A stretch of 47,618 bases of DNA. Source: an uncultured Clostridia bacterium. Its GTDB lineage: Bacteria > Bacillota > Clostridia > Oscillospirales > Ruminococcaceae. The notes below the pieces were generated by a model. The model was not told the DNA's origin, made no database searches, and worked only from the letters and a program-made list of their open reading frames with translations. The stretch is from NCBI GenBank assembly GCA_945873955.1, contig CAMCFA010000012.1:1-47618 (forward strand), in the 5' to 3' direction. Position 1 is the stretch's first letter. The number at the start of each line of letters is the position of its first letter. This document shows, one piece after another, positions 33,854-42,309 of the stretch. Both the position numbers and the translations under genes were made by a program.

Positions 33854-34759
33854 TCACCACTCAAATTCGTACTCCTCGTCCTCTTCGTCGTACTGTTCCT
33901 CATACTCCGCGCTGTTTATGCGCTCAAGTTCGGTTTCGATTCCCTGCTTTGTGAACATATCCCCAAGCCTGCTTCCTCTGACGGAAACAGGTTTTCCGTT
34001 TTTGTCCTTGTATTCGGGGTGGCGATACGAAATGGTGTTTCCTGCAACTCTACATTCCACTCCGTAATCTTCCTTGAGAGCGCGAATGACATCTTCAAAG
34101 CTGCAATTCTTCGGTTCGCAAATCTCAATCCGAATAACCTCGCGCAGTTCGTCCTTGAAGCTTCTCTTGCCGAGCTTTTTCATCTGCGACTCGCCGCGAG
34201 TTCGCCGTTCGGCAGAGCCGTAGAAATTTTCGCGAATCGAGTTAACAAGCCCGTTCGCCTCGCATTGTTTCCCGAAATACTCGGACATCTCCACAAGCTC
34301 TTTCCTGCCGCGGCGGAACGATTTCCCTGTCTGCATATTACAGTTGCTGACCAAAAAGTGAGCGTGAATGTGTTCCGTATCCGTATGTACCGCAAACAGC
34401 ACTTGGTAGCCTTTCTTGTAAAACTGTTCGTTCGCAAACTGCCGCGCTATCCGGTACGCAAGCTCGTATGTCAGCCGTTCGTTGTCGGCGGGGTGAAACG
34501 AAATTGCTATCTTGTGGGCAAGAATGGTGTCGGGTTTGAGGTGGCTGGACGACTTACCGTTCAGCTTGCGCGTGACAAGCACATTGTTCGCGAAATTATC
34601 TCGGTCACAGCCGAGTGCATTGTAGAGGTGCGGCTCAGTCTTTTTTATTCCGCTGCGGATTTGGTCAGGGCGTTTTCCGAGAATGTAAGCCGCAGCGGAT
34701 TTCAGCTGCCCGACCTCCTTGCAGGGCGAGAACTTGACATTCACATTTCCGTATGCCAT
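33854..34759 (-). CDS. Relaxase / mobilization nuclease
   Basis: A 301-residue relaxase of the MobA/VirD2-like (Relaxase, MOB-P-like) family, which nicks oriT and pilots the strand in conjugation. The metal-binding three-His motif is clear in HTDTEHIHAHFLVSN, and the upstream AHKIAISFHPADN is the usual second motif. The likely nucleophilic Tyr lies in the N-terminal SAAAYILGK segment. The C-terminus ends in a very acidic tail. It overlaps mobC by 19 bases, which is the normal order. No helicase domain or type IV secretion genes are present, so the element depends on a helper. Confidence 0.9.
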   Translation of the reverse strand: MAYGNVNVKFSPCKEVGQLKSAAAYILGKRPDQIRSGIKKTEPHLYNALGCDRDNFANNVLVTRKLNGKSSSHLKPDTILAHKIAISFHPADNERLTYELAYRIARQFANEQFYKKGYQVLFAVHTDTEHIHAHFLVSNCNMQTGKSFRRGRKELVEMSEYFGKQCEANGLVNSIRENFYGSAERRTRGESQMKKLGKRSFKDELREVIRIEICEPKNCSFEDVIRALKEDYGVECRVAGNTISYRHPEYKDKNGKPVSVRGSRLGDMFTKQGIETELERINSAEYEEQYDEEDEEYEFEW

Positions 34760-35127
34760 TCGCCTGCCTCCACAACATACATATCCACAATCGGCTTATT
34801 CAGGAACGCTTCAAGGCTTTCCATTACGCTGTCATATCGTTTCTGAATTGTGCAGAGAGAACTTTCCGCTTCGGGAAACCGCCCGCTGTTCGCGAGGTAC
34901 GCGATTTGGTTTATGTTCACGCCGACTTTCTGAAGCTCGAAGAAAATAGCCTTGAGGGTGTTATTGAATTGGTAGATTTTCACATCGGATTTATCAAGTA
35001 TTTTCAGCAGAAATGCGGTTTTATTCAAACCGCTTGCTTTCTGCTTTTTGTTCCACCGCTCCAGCTCTTTTTCGGAGAGCCGAAACGAAAGCTGATGCGA
35101 ACGGACACGGTTGCTTTTGGTACTCAT
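34741..35127 (-). CDS. mobC: Relaxosome accessory protein MobC
   Basis: A 128-residue MobC-family protein that binds near oriT and helps the relaxase open the DNA. The N-terminal RSHQLSFRLSEKELERWNKK is a ribbon-helix-helix-like DNA-binding start. The FFELQKVGVNINQIAYLANS segment is the family hallmark. It is translated ahead of the relaxase with overlapping ends. Confidence 0.88.
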   Translation of the reverse strand: MSTKSNRVRSHQLSFRLSEKELERWNKKQKASGLNKTAFLLKILDKSDVKIYQFNNTLKAIFFELQKVGVNINQIAYLANSGRFPEAESSLCTIQKRYDSVMESLEAFLNKPIVDMYVVEAGEWHTEM

Positions 35128-35180
35128 GTAGCCTACTCCTTTCTGTGATTCATGGCTGATTTCTGTGACCCGCTGGGGGT

Positions 35181-35356
35181 CTCGGGGGCGAAGCCCCTGA
35201 GCAGGTAGAACCGACGGCGTCTAGCCGGAGGTACTACCTGCCTATCCCCACAACGCACCGGATTTGGCTAGACAAGCAAGCCCTCCGTTGTGGGGATTCG
35301 CGTCCCCGACGGCGGCAGGAACCTACGCCAAACGAGGTCGTGCAATCCGCCGTCGG
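35181..35356. other. Candidate oriT with nested inverted repeats
   Basis: The 380-base gap between mobC and the parR-like gene holds four inverted repeats: CTCGGGGGC/GCCCCTGAG (35181-35201), GCAGGTAG/CTACCTGC (35201-35241), CCCCACAACG/CGTTGTGGGG (35246-35295) and CCGACGGCGG/CCGCCGTCGG (35306-35356). Such structure directly upstream of mobC is where oriT is usually found. Downstream, AAAAGTGAT occurs twice (near 35420 and 35475) and could be a binding site for the parR-like protein. The nick site cannot be read. Confidence 0.6.
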
Positions 35357-35507
35357 TCGCTCACGGGCTATGGCTTAGGGGTGTTTTGTGTGACATCATG
35401 CAGATAGCACTATTGCTCAAAAGTGATGTACATGGTTTTCAAGTGCCTTTTCATGTGACTTCATTCTTTGGCAAAAGTGATTTCTAAATTGCTGAAAAAG
35501 AAATAGT

Positions 35508-35888
35508 TTATCCGTCAAGAAAGTCCCAATCCACATTGTCGGTATTTTGTTCCGTTGATTGTTCAACAGGCTGAACGCCCGCAGTACCTACCAGTTTCAG
35601 CAGATATGATGTCAGGAATGTTGGCAATCCCTTTTCAAGAGACTGTTCCAGCGCTTCAACGATACGCTGCACGAATATTTCCTCGCGCTCACGGCTCTCG
35701 AAAAAGGGGTCGTACTCCGCTCGTTCCTGCCGCTCAAAGTAATCGCACACCGCAAGAGTAATCGCATGGTTGACCGACTTGTATTTCTCTTTGTCGAGGT
35801 TCTGCAAATACTCCCACGCGGCTCGCTGCTCGGGCTTGTCAAGATTGAAACGGAGCGTTGTGCTTTTGATTTTCCCCAAACCGCTCAC
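35508..35888 (-). CDS. ParR-like partition adaptor
   Basis: About 126 residues. It is a small DNA-binding-type protein placed directly after the actin-like gene, the position of ParR/StbB adaptors. Residues KSTTLRFNLDKPEQRAAWEY and YKSVNHAITLAVCDYFERQ look like a ribbon-helix-helix unit. The acidic C-terminus ends in VDWDFLDG, a candidate peptide for binding the actin filament. GTG 35888 overlaps the ParM stop (GTGA); a longer frame to 35945 would overlap by 61 bases. Identification rests on context and fold pattern rather than a clear family match. Confidence 0.6.
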   Translation of the reverse strand: MSGLGKIKSTTLRFNLDKPEQRAAWEYLQNLDKEKYKSVNHAITLAVCDYFERQERAEYDPFFESREREEIFVQRIVEALEQSLEKGLPTFLTSYLLKLVGTAGVQPVEQSTEQNTDNVDWDFLDG

Positions 35889-36799
35889 CTCTGCTTCTGG
35901 AGCTTGTCCAGCGCAAGGGATTCGTAACCTTTCGCCGTTGCGCAAATATCCGAGATAATTGTAACGCGGTCGCTAGGCGGTACAAAATGCTTGAAAATGC
36001 AGCTTCCACCGCCGACAACATAGAGCCGCATAAGCTCTGGGTTGTACTCGTACTTTCGGAGCGTACCAAAAATTTCGGTACAATACTCCTCCACTGCGTC
36101 TTTGATACAAGCGAGGTACTTGTCGCCAATGTCCGCCTTTCCGTACCGAATTACGCTCTCAATAATGCTCTCGTCAATTTTCGTCCCGAATCTGTCCATT
36201 ACGGCGTTTGCGGCGCGGATAACGCATTGGTTGACACCGAGTTTCTCAGTCCAGCATTTGCTTGCAACAGGTCGCGTGTTTGTTATGTACATGATATTCA
36301 TTGTTCCGTTGCCGATATCCGCGAGCATATTTACACCGCGCATTTCGCCGAGTTTGTCGATAACCGCGGTGTAGCCCTGCGGGAATACCGAACAGCCAAC
36401 GAAATGCACCTTGTAAAGCTTGTCGTTGAACTCGAACTCCACGCGTTCGTTTCTCATAAGGTAGTTGGTGAACTCCTCGCGCTGCGCCTTTACCCAAGTA
36501 AGCGGAAGCCCTGCCGCGATGTGAACCTCTGCCTCGGTAAGTCCTACGCGCTTTAGCTCCTTCGCCACACCCATGAGCGTGAGCAGGTAGTAGTCGCTGT
36601 CGCTCGCCTTGTCCGAAATGAATGCCTTGTGACCCTCCCCGCAGCTGTAATACATTCCGTCGTAGCGCAAAATATTTGAGCCGAATGTGGGGCGGGTCGT
36701 TGAACCCACAATACCCGTCGGGGTTACGGTGTTTGCGGTCTTAATGTTGCCGTAGCCGTGGTCAATGCCGATGATTTTGATGTTGTTAAGTGCTTTCAT
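35885..36799 (-). CDS. parM: ParM/StbA-like plasmid segregation actin
   Basis: A 304-residue actin-like ATPase of the ParM/StbA type. The phosphate-1 loop is IIGIDHGYGNIKTA at the N-terminus and the second phosphate loop is LADIGNGTMNI (about residue 160). The adenosine region is VVGGGSCIF near the C-terminus. Such filaments push plasmid copies apart and are also found in integrative elements, where they may stabilise the excised circle. ATG 36799 has GGAGG upstream inside the end of the tnpW-like gene. A decayed copy of the middle of this gene lies at 11487-11728. Confidence 0.88.
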   Translation of the reverse strand: MKALNNIKIIGIDHGYGNIKTANTVTPTGIVGSTTRPTFGSNILRYDGMYYSCGEGHKAFISDKASDSDYYLLTLMGVAKELKRVGLTEAEVHIAAGLPLTWVKAQREEFTNYLMRNERVEFEFNDKLYKVHFVGCSVFPQGYTAVIDKLGEMRGVNMLADIGNGTMNIMYITNTRPVASKCWTEKLGVNQCVIRAANAVMDRFGTKIDESIIESVIRYGKADIGDKYLACIKDAVEEYCTEIFGTLRKYEYNPELMRLYVVGGGSCIFKHFVPPSDRVTIISDICATAKGYESLALDKLQKQR

Positions 36800-36980
36800 G
36801 TTTGTCCTCCTTGTTGTCTGTCGCGCTTACAAGAGCAGGCTGTTCAAGCAGCTGCATGATGAGCTGCTCCGAGGTCTTGCGCGCGGACTGGTTGCTGTAC
36901 GAGGTCACGATAAATCTTGTACCGCCGATGTCCTCCTCGTACTGTTCTCCAAGCTGGCGGTAGTTGTTTGCGTCTGCCAT
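36786..36980 (-). CDS. TnpW-like small transposon protein
   Basis: A 64-residue protein, start ATG 36980 with GGAGG nine bases upstream; the open frame further to 37211 is not credible. The segment GGTRFIVTSYSNQSARKTSEQLIMQLLEQ resembles TnpW-type proteins of Tn4451-like elements (a short beta start, then S-x-T-S-x-E and an amphipathic helix). Function is unknown. It is first in the minus-strand operon and overlaps parM by 14 bases. Confidence 0.6.
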   Translation of the reverse strand: MADANNYRQLGEQYEEDIGGTRFIVTSYSNQSARKTSEQLIMQLLEQPALVSATDNKEDKHEST

Positions 36981-37137
36981 TCTTTTGTCCTCCGATTTCT
37001 GTATTTCGCCTTTATTCCACCGCGGTGATTGTGCTTTCGGCGATATGTATATTCTACTTGAATTGCTTGAAAAACTCCTTGATGGAGGGTTGATGGACAG
37101 TTGAGAAGTTTTACGTGATAACTGATTTTGGGCATAG

Positions 37138-37166
37138 AAAAACGGCTCTATTGTGCGGGATAGAGC
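37138..37166 (-). terminator. Possible minus-strand terminator at the right border
   Basis: GCTCTAT and ATAGAGC form a 7-bp stem (37145-37166). On the minus strand it is followed by CGTTTTTC. No minus-strand gene lies upstream of it now, so it may belong to the pre-insertion site. The 36981-37285 stretch otherwise contains short TTGA repeats (37059-37107) and nothing coding that I can support. Confidence 0.4.
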
Positions 37167-37285
37167 TGCTATGTATTTTTTCTTTTGAATATAGTGAATT
37201 TCACGATGCAAATCTTATGACATTGTATTACAGCAACGAAACGAAATTCGAACAAAATCATTACATCAGGTTCGGCAAGAAACCA

Positions 37286-37314
37286 TTGACAAATGTCAAA
37301 AATTGTGATAAAAT
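37286..37314 (+). promoter_or_regulatory. Promoter of the methyltransferase-like/DUF1848 operon
   Basis: TTGACA (37286-37291), 17 bases, TAAAAT (37309-37314) with an extended TG. TTGACAAATGTCAA around the -35 is a palindrome and a possible operator. Confidence 0.7.
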
Positions 37315-37359
37315 GATACATATAAAGACATTGGGGTCAATTTTAACAGGAGGTAGACT

Positions 37360-38250
37360 ATGCTTATAAAAGAAATATTGGAGTATTGTGATAAAGATTA
37401 TTTGCATAAATCGTGTGAGTGCCCTGACTGTAACCACCCTAACATGTGTCCGGGCAACTGTGGCGATTGCCTCAAACAAATACATTTTAAATCCAATATC
37501 CCCCAAGCAAGGCACAGTTACGATTGTGTTAACCTCGTGAATTACTATGTATGCAAATACGCCTTAAAATACACATCCGAGATATACAATGCACTTTATG
37601 GCTTGGGAAAGATAGCAAGTGCAGAAAAACTAAAAGTCCTGTCTATTGGCTGTGGCCCATGCACAGACCTGTTTGCCCTTGATATTATGAGAAAAAGAGG
37701 GCATTATAGCTTTGAGAAGGTAGAATATCTGGGTGTAGAGCCATTGGCTTCATGGAGCAGAATTCATAACAAGATAGCCCAATATGATGAAGATTTCAGC
37801 GTGCACTTTGAGTATAGCGATATTCAAAGGGTTCTGCCCATACTAAAAAACGAGGGCTTTGAAGCAGATGTGATTATTATGAATTATCTTCTTTCCGATT
37901 TCCATAAATATGGAGGTCAAGAGAATGTTCTTGACTTTTTGGACGAACTGGTGTATTATATAGAAAAAGTATGTCCTAACACTGTTATTATCATAAATGA
38001 TATAAACCTTGAATGCTCAAGAGGCGGCGGCAGAGACTATTTTGATACTTTGTTTTGGAAATTACAGCCTATGGGCTTTCAATGTTCCAGAAGGCATTTT
38101 AATAACAGTAATAGGGAGAATCATTATCATTATGGTATAGAGTATTCTTCAAACAATTTAGTTTTTCCCGATAAAGTCATTGGGAAATACATAAATTATA
38201 GTCCATTCGAGACCTGTGCCAGTGCTCAAATAATTATATACAAGGAGTGA
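37360..38250 (+). CDS. Cys-rich protein with class I SAM-methyltransferase-like domain
   Basis: A 296-residue protein. Residues 17-40 contain a dense Cys cluster of the pattern CXCXXCX5CXXXCXXC, likely to bind zinc or an iron-sulfur cluster. From about residue 85 it has a Rossmann methyltransferase pattern: KVLSIGCGPCTDLFALDI is motif I (G-x-G-x-x-x-D variant), VEYLGVEPLASW is the acidic-loop region with Glu in place of the usual pattern, and ADVIIMNYLLSDF is motif IV-like. It has AGGAGGT before the ATG and its own promoter. It forms a two-gene operon with the DUF1848 gene 6 bases downstream. I do not recognise a named family. Confidence 0.65.
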   Translation: MLIKEILEYCDKDYLHKSCECPDCNHPNMCPGNCGDCLKQIHFKSNIPQARHSYDCVNLVNYYVCKYALKYTSEIYNALYGLGKIASAEKLKVLSIGCGPCTDLFALDIMRKRGHYSFEKVEYLGVEPLASWSRIHNKIAQYDEDFSVHFEYSDIQRVLPILKNEGFEADVIIMNYLLSDFHKYGGQENVLDFLDELVYYIEKVCPNTVIIINDINLECSRGGGRDYFDTLFWKLQPMGFQCSRRHFNNSNRENHYHYGIEYSSNNLVFPDKVIGKYINYSPFETCASAQIIIYKE

Positions 38251-38256
38251 TGTCTC

Positions 38257-39192
38257 GTGATAATAAGCGCAAGCCGCAGAACTGACATTCCCGCATTTTA
38301 CAGCGAGTGGTTCTTCAACAGAATAAAAGACGGCTATGTGCTTGTCAGAAATCCGATGAACATTCATCAGGTGAGCCGCATAAGCCTTTCTCCCGATGTT
38401 GTGGATTGTATCGTGTTTTGGACAAAGAACCCCAAGCCAATGATGAGCCGACTTGATGAGCTGAAAGGTTACAACTATTATTTTCAGTTTACACTTAATT
38501 CGTATTCGACAGATGTTGAGCCGAATGTTCCATCAAAGGGCAAGGATATACTTAATACTTTTATTGAGCTTTCGGATATGGTTGGACCTGAAAGAATCAT
38601 TTGGCGTTACGACCCAATTATTGTAACCGAAAAATATTCTATTGAATATCACGCCACCTACTTTGAAAAGCTTGCTCTGGCTCTGAGCGGGAAATTCGGC
38701 AGATGTGTTATCAGTTTTGTAGATGAATACAAAAAGAACGCAAAGAATTTCCGTGATAATGGTCTGAAAGAGCTTGAAAGAATTCAAATGGCTGACATTG
38801 CACAGCGTTTTTCCGAAATAGCAAAAAGGTATAGCTTTAAGATTTATACCTGTGCCGAACAAATAGACCTAAGCGATTACGGAATTGAACACAACAGTTG
38901 CATAGACAAAGAGCTTATCGAAAGTCTTGTCGGAGCAAAGCTGAAAGTTCAGAAAGATAAAACACAGCGCGATGAATGCGGGTGTGTTGACAGCATTGAT
39001 ATCGGCTCTTACAACACCTGCACACATGGCTGTAAATATTGCTATGCCAATTACAGCTCAGGTGTTGTCTTAAACAACTTTAGCTGCTACGACCCAAATT
39101 CTCCTCTGCTATGCAGTTTGCTTCAGCCAGAGGACAAGGTGACAGAACGTCCGATGAAATCACTGATTGATAATCAGCTTGATTTATGGTAA
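38257..39192 (+). CDS. DUF1848 family protein (putative Fe-S / radical-SAM-like)
   Basis: A 311-residue DUF1848 protein. The family start is IISASRRTDIPAFYSEWF, followed by VFWTKNPKPM and YYFQFTLN. The C-terminal part has CGCVDS, then CTHGCKYCYANY, a CxxxCxxC motif like that of radical-SAM enzymes though at the wrong end of the protein. Biochemical function is unknown; iron-sulfur chemistry is inferred from the Cys pattern. GTG 38257 follows AAGGAGTGATG. It is co-transcribed with the Cys-rich methyltransferase-like gene. Confidence 0.82.
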   Translation: MIISASRRTDIPAFYSEWFFNRIKDGYVLVRNPMNIHQVSRISLSPDVVDCIVFWTKNPKPMMSRLDELKGYNYYFQFTLNSYSTDVEPNVPSKGKDILNTFIELSDMVGPERIIWRYDPIIVTEKYSIEYHATYFEKLALALSGKFGRCVISFVDEYKKNAKNFRDNGLKELERIQMADIAQRFSEIAKRYSFKIYTCAEQIDLSDYGIEHNSCIDKELIESLVGAKLKVQKDKTQRDECGCVDSIDIGSYNTCTHGCKYCYANYSSGVVLNNFSCYDPNSPLLCSLLQPEDKVTERPMKSLIDNQLDLW

Positions 39193-39195
39193 AAT

Positions 39196-39222
39196 AAAGC
39201 TCCTGTTTTTGCAGGAGCTTTT
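39196..39222. terminator. Bidirectional terminator
   Basis: AAAGCTCCTG and CAGGAGCTTT form a 10-bp stem with T tracts on both strands (TTTTAG; TTTATTTT on minus). It ends the DUF1848 operon and probably the ABC transporter operon. Confidence 0.8.
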
Positions 39223-39273
39223 AGTATTTGATGAAAAACAAACGAAATAGGATAATAAAAGAATATATATTAC

Positions 39274-41649
39274 CTACCTAATACACTCAGCAATGCTGAC
39301 CCGACATATCCGATACGCAATTACTGCACCAACACAAGCTGTGACCACGGCATATCCTGCCGCCATAACAGCAATCAGCCACCCGCCAGACATAGGTATC
39401 TGCAAAACCCATACCAGCAGCCACCCAAGCACTGCGCCGCTCAGAAACGATACTGCTATGGATATTCCGTTCTCTGCCGAAAGCAGACGGAACAGCTGCC
39501 CACCGGTTAGACCCGCCGCGCGTAAATATCCATACACTTTTCTGCGCTGTGCAGCTCTGGAAGCAGTGACTATTGCAAAGCTTATCAGCGAAACCGCCGC
39601 AATACCGGAAATAAATACGACAGACACCATTTCAATTTGTGAAGTGATTTCAGTGCGCACCTGCTGCTCTTGTATATAATCAGTCGTATGGAACAGGCTG
39701 CCGTAATGAGATTTGAAATCATTTATAAGCCGATATACTGCCGTGCTGTCCTCCGGAAGCCATAAATACACGGCGTCGTACCCTTTCTGTATTCCAATGT
39801 TCTCAAACGCCTTATCTGACCATATCAAACCGCCTTCTATGCAGTCGGATAAAGCCCGTGTTTTCCTGTCGGGCGAATCAAAAGAAAATTCAGCGACCGC
39901 GCAGATAGTCACATTTATCTCGTAATATTTCATCTTGTCGTATGACGGTGCGTCAGGGTCACTATTGACCACAAAGCCCAGCTGTATCACATCTCCAACG
40001 GAATGCTCATAAGCGCCGCCCGAGCTGACCCATATTGCCTGAGTTCCTGTTTGCAGTCCTATTCTATCTATTTCGCCGTCAATAATATGACCACTAATGT
40101 AATTCATCGAATCGTCATCAAGACCGTTAATTCTAAGTGCAAATATATCTTGGTCGGAAAATCCGAGCCGCTCCATGTCCTGCTTTATATCATCGTTGTG
40201 GCTGTCGGAATAAATATCACCCGAACCATCGCTGACACCAAGCTCATAGACATACTGCCGCTTTATTCCGATTACATCAGCACCTCTGTTCTTTAAAGCC
40301 TGAAATTCCTGCTCTGAAAGGCCTGAATTGTATCTTGACACATTCAGCGTGGTTACTGTCTGGTCGGTGAACAACACCGACATATCATACGGTCGCTCCA
40401 TCTGAAGTATTGTGGAACGCATTTGGGCATTCACAGACACAGCAATAAATAACAGCATTACCGCAAGAAATGTCGTGACCGCACAGGCAGAAATCTCCTG
40501 ACCGTTCATAATGTAGCAGCGAAGGGAGTACAGCCAAATCGGGTCGCTGCTTGTGACCTTCATGCCTGTTTTTGGAGGACATTTCCGCAACTCACAGTTG
40601 ACAGGTCTTCTAAACCCTTTTTTGACCCAGTATATCTCCACTGCACATAATATTACTACTGAAAAAACAACAAAAGCCGCCAGCTTGATTATGGAGATAC
40701 AATGAACCATTCCTGCACGGAACATGGTTATCGCACAGCCGCCGACTGCTCCAAAAATAAGCGCCGGAACAATAAGCAGGCAGAGCCTTATCACCGAAAT
40801 AGCGGAAACGCTTTTTTCGTCAAAGCCAGCTGACCTCAGAACGCCAAGCTCTTTTCCGGTCATTCTGCTGAAAACAAAAAGTACAGCCAAAAATGATATT
40901 AAGACAAACACGATAAGCACAACATTCAATATCGCCACGCTATTGTCGGAGCTTATCCCGAACATGGAATTCATCACATCAAGGCTGTTTCGTTGGTTCG
41001 GCAGGAATACCGCTCCGTCAGTACCGGTTACATTGCCCTTCACGCTCACAAAGTAATACATTGCGTCAACACATTCACCGCCTACAAATGCATTGGGCAT
41101 CTCCGGCATGTTCCCGGAGGAATCCCACTGATACCCCGAAAAGTCGTTGACAATGCCGCAAAGCGAAAACACAGCCTGAGATTTTTCCGGTGAATTGATG
41201 TTAATGGTGATTTTATCGCCAACAGCGGAATTGGGATAGAGAATGTCATGCAGCGAGCGCTCAAGAGCAATCTCGTTTTCAGTTTGGGGAAGCCTTCCTT
41301 CAACAGCAGTAATGCTGCAATGGCTCACGGCGGTATCGTCCGCATTGCCGGCAATAATTAACCTGTCGGTGCTTTCGTTGTCCTTTGTTCCGTTGAATGC
41401 TACTGCTATAACGCCGGTTTCTTCAAAATCACCATAATGTTCGACATTCGGAGTTTCGGTACAGAATATCCCGTCATGCGTTCCGAAAATACCGTCAAGC
41501 GCGGTTTCGTTCGATATTCTGAAATCATCAAGCATAGACAGTTCCGCCGCGAAGAATATTGTTATGACCAGATATGCCAGAAATACGCCTATGTTCCTTG
41601 CCCTGTGAAGCGACATATTTCTCAGCACATAATGTGTTATCAGTTTCAT
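39274..41649 (-). CDS. FtsX-like ABC transporter permease
   Basis: A 791-residue permease with an N-terminal membrane helix (about 18-38), a large extracytoplasmic domain, and two FtsX-type helix groups (about 240-345 and 665-785) separated by a central helix (about 385-410) and a second extracytoplasmic domain. This is the MacB/Bce-like plan for exporters or resistance pumps acting on peptides or lipoproteins. It starts immediately after the ATPase stop codon with no gap, and GGAAGG upstream of it serves as binding site. Third gene of the operon. Confidence 0.88.
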   Translation of the reverse strand: MKLITHYVLRNMSLHRARNIGVFLAYLVITIFFAAELSMLDDFRISNETALDGIFGTHDGIFCTETPNVEHYGDFEETGVIAVAFNGTKDNESTDRLIIAGNADDTAVSHCSITAVEGRLPQTENEIALERSLHDILYPNSAVGDKITININSPEKSQAVFSLCGIVNDFSGYQWDSSGNMPEMPNAFVGGECVDAMYYFVSVKGNVTGTDGAVFLPNQRNSLDVMNSMFGISSDNSVAILNVVLIVFVLISFLAVLFVFSRMTGKELGVLRSAGFDEKSVSAISVIRLCLLIVPALIFGAVGGCAITMFRAGMVHCISIIKLAAFVVFSVVILCAVEIYWVKKGFRRPVNCELRKCPPKTGMKVTSSDPIWLYSLRCYIMNGQEISACAVTTFLAVMLLFIAVSVNAQMRSTILQMERPYDMSVLFTDQTVTTLNVSRYNSGLSEQEFQALKNRGADVIGIKRQYVYELGVSDGSGDIYSDSHNDDIKQDMERLGFSDQDIFALRINGLDDDSMNYISGHIIDGEIDRIGLQTGTQAIWVSSGGAYEHSVGDVIQLGFVVNSDPDAPSYDKMKYYEINVTICAVAEFSFDSPDRKTRALSDCIEGGLIWSDKAFENIGIQKGYDAVYLWLPEDSTAVYRLINDFKSHYGSLFHTTDYIQEQQVRTEITSQIEMVSVVFISGIAAVSLISFAIVTASRAAQRRKVYGYLRAAGLTGGQLFRLLSAENGISIAVSFLSGAVLGWLLVWVLQIPMSGGWLIAVMAAGYAVVTACVGAVIAYRICRVSIAECIR

Positions 41650-42309
41650 TTATGTGATCCTTCCGTCCATGAGCGTTATTGTCCGCTTTCCTTTTCGTGC
41701 AAAATCAGGGTCATGGGTAACAATTACTACTGTCTTTTTCAAATCGCTGTTGAGTCTGAACAGCATATTATGAACATTCTCAGCCGCTTCGGAATCAAGA
41801 TTTCCGGTCGGTTCATCGCACAGAATCACCTGCGGGTCTGAAATAAGCGCTCTCGCGATTGCAACGCGCTGCTGCTGACCGCCGGAAAGCTGCGACGGCA
41901 GATGTTCCAGCCTGTCACCGAGTTCAAGTGTGGAAATCAGATGCTCCCATAATCTGCGGTCAGGCTTTTTTCCGGCAAGCAGCACAGGGTACTTGATGTT
42001 TTCTGCGGCGGTAAGCTCAGGAACAAGGTTATAATCCTGAAAAACAAAACCGATATTATCGCGCCGGAACCTCGCCAGCTTCCTTTCCGAAAGTGATGAT
42101 ATATCAATATCGCCGTACTTGATACTGCCCGAGGTCGGTCTGTCAATGCCGCCTAAAATGTGCAGCAGCGTTGATTTCCCCGAACCGCTCTTTCCCATTA
42201 CAAAGACCAACTCGCCGTCATTCACCTCAAACGAAACTCCGTCCAGAGCCGTGACGGTGTTGTTTTCGCCGAGAGTATAGCATTTTCTTAGCTCATTTAT
42301 CGTTATCAT
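41650..42309 (-). CDS. ABC transporter ATP-binding protein (MacB/LolD/Bce type)
   Basis: A 219-residue ATPase that drives the FtsX permease next to it. Walker A is GKSGSGKSTLLHILGG, the Q loop VFQDYNLVPELTAAENI, the signature LSGGQQQRVAIARAL and Walker B VILCDEPTGNLDS; the switch His is in VIVTHDP. All catalytic residues are intact and the length is typical. GGAG precedes the ATG, which overlaps the end of the upstream membrane-protein gene. Confidence 0.95.
   Translation of the reverse strand: MITINELRKCYTLGENNTVTALDGVSFEVNDGELVFVMGKSGSGKSTLLHILGGIDRPTSGSIKYGDIDISSLSERKLARFRRDNIGFVFQDYNLVPELTAAENIKYPVLLAGKKPDRRLWEHLISTLELGDRLEHLPSQLSGGQQQRVAIARALISDPQVILCDEPTGNLDSEAAENVHNMLFRLNSDLKKTVVIVTHDPDFARKGKRTITLMDGRIT

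Noticed and set aside
34019-34846. 275-codon plus-strand frame opposite the relaxase and mobC
   Set aside because: Antisense to two well-supported mobilization genes, with no start signals and no recognisable motifs.
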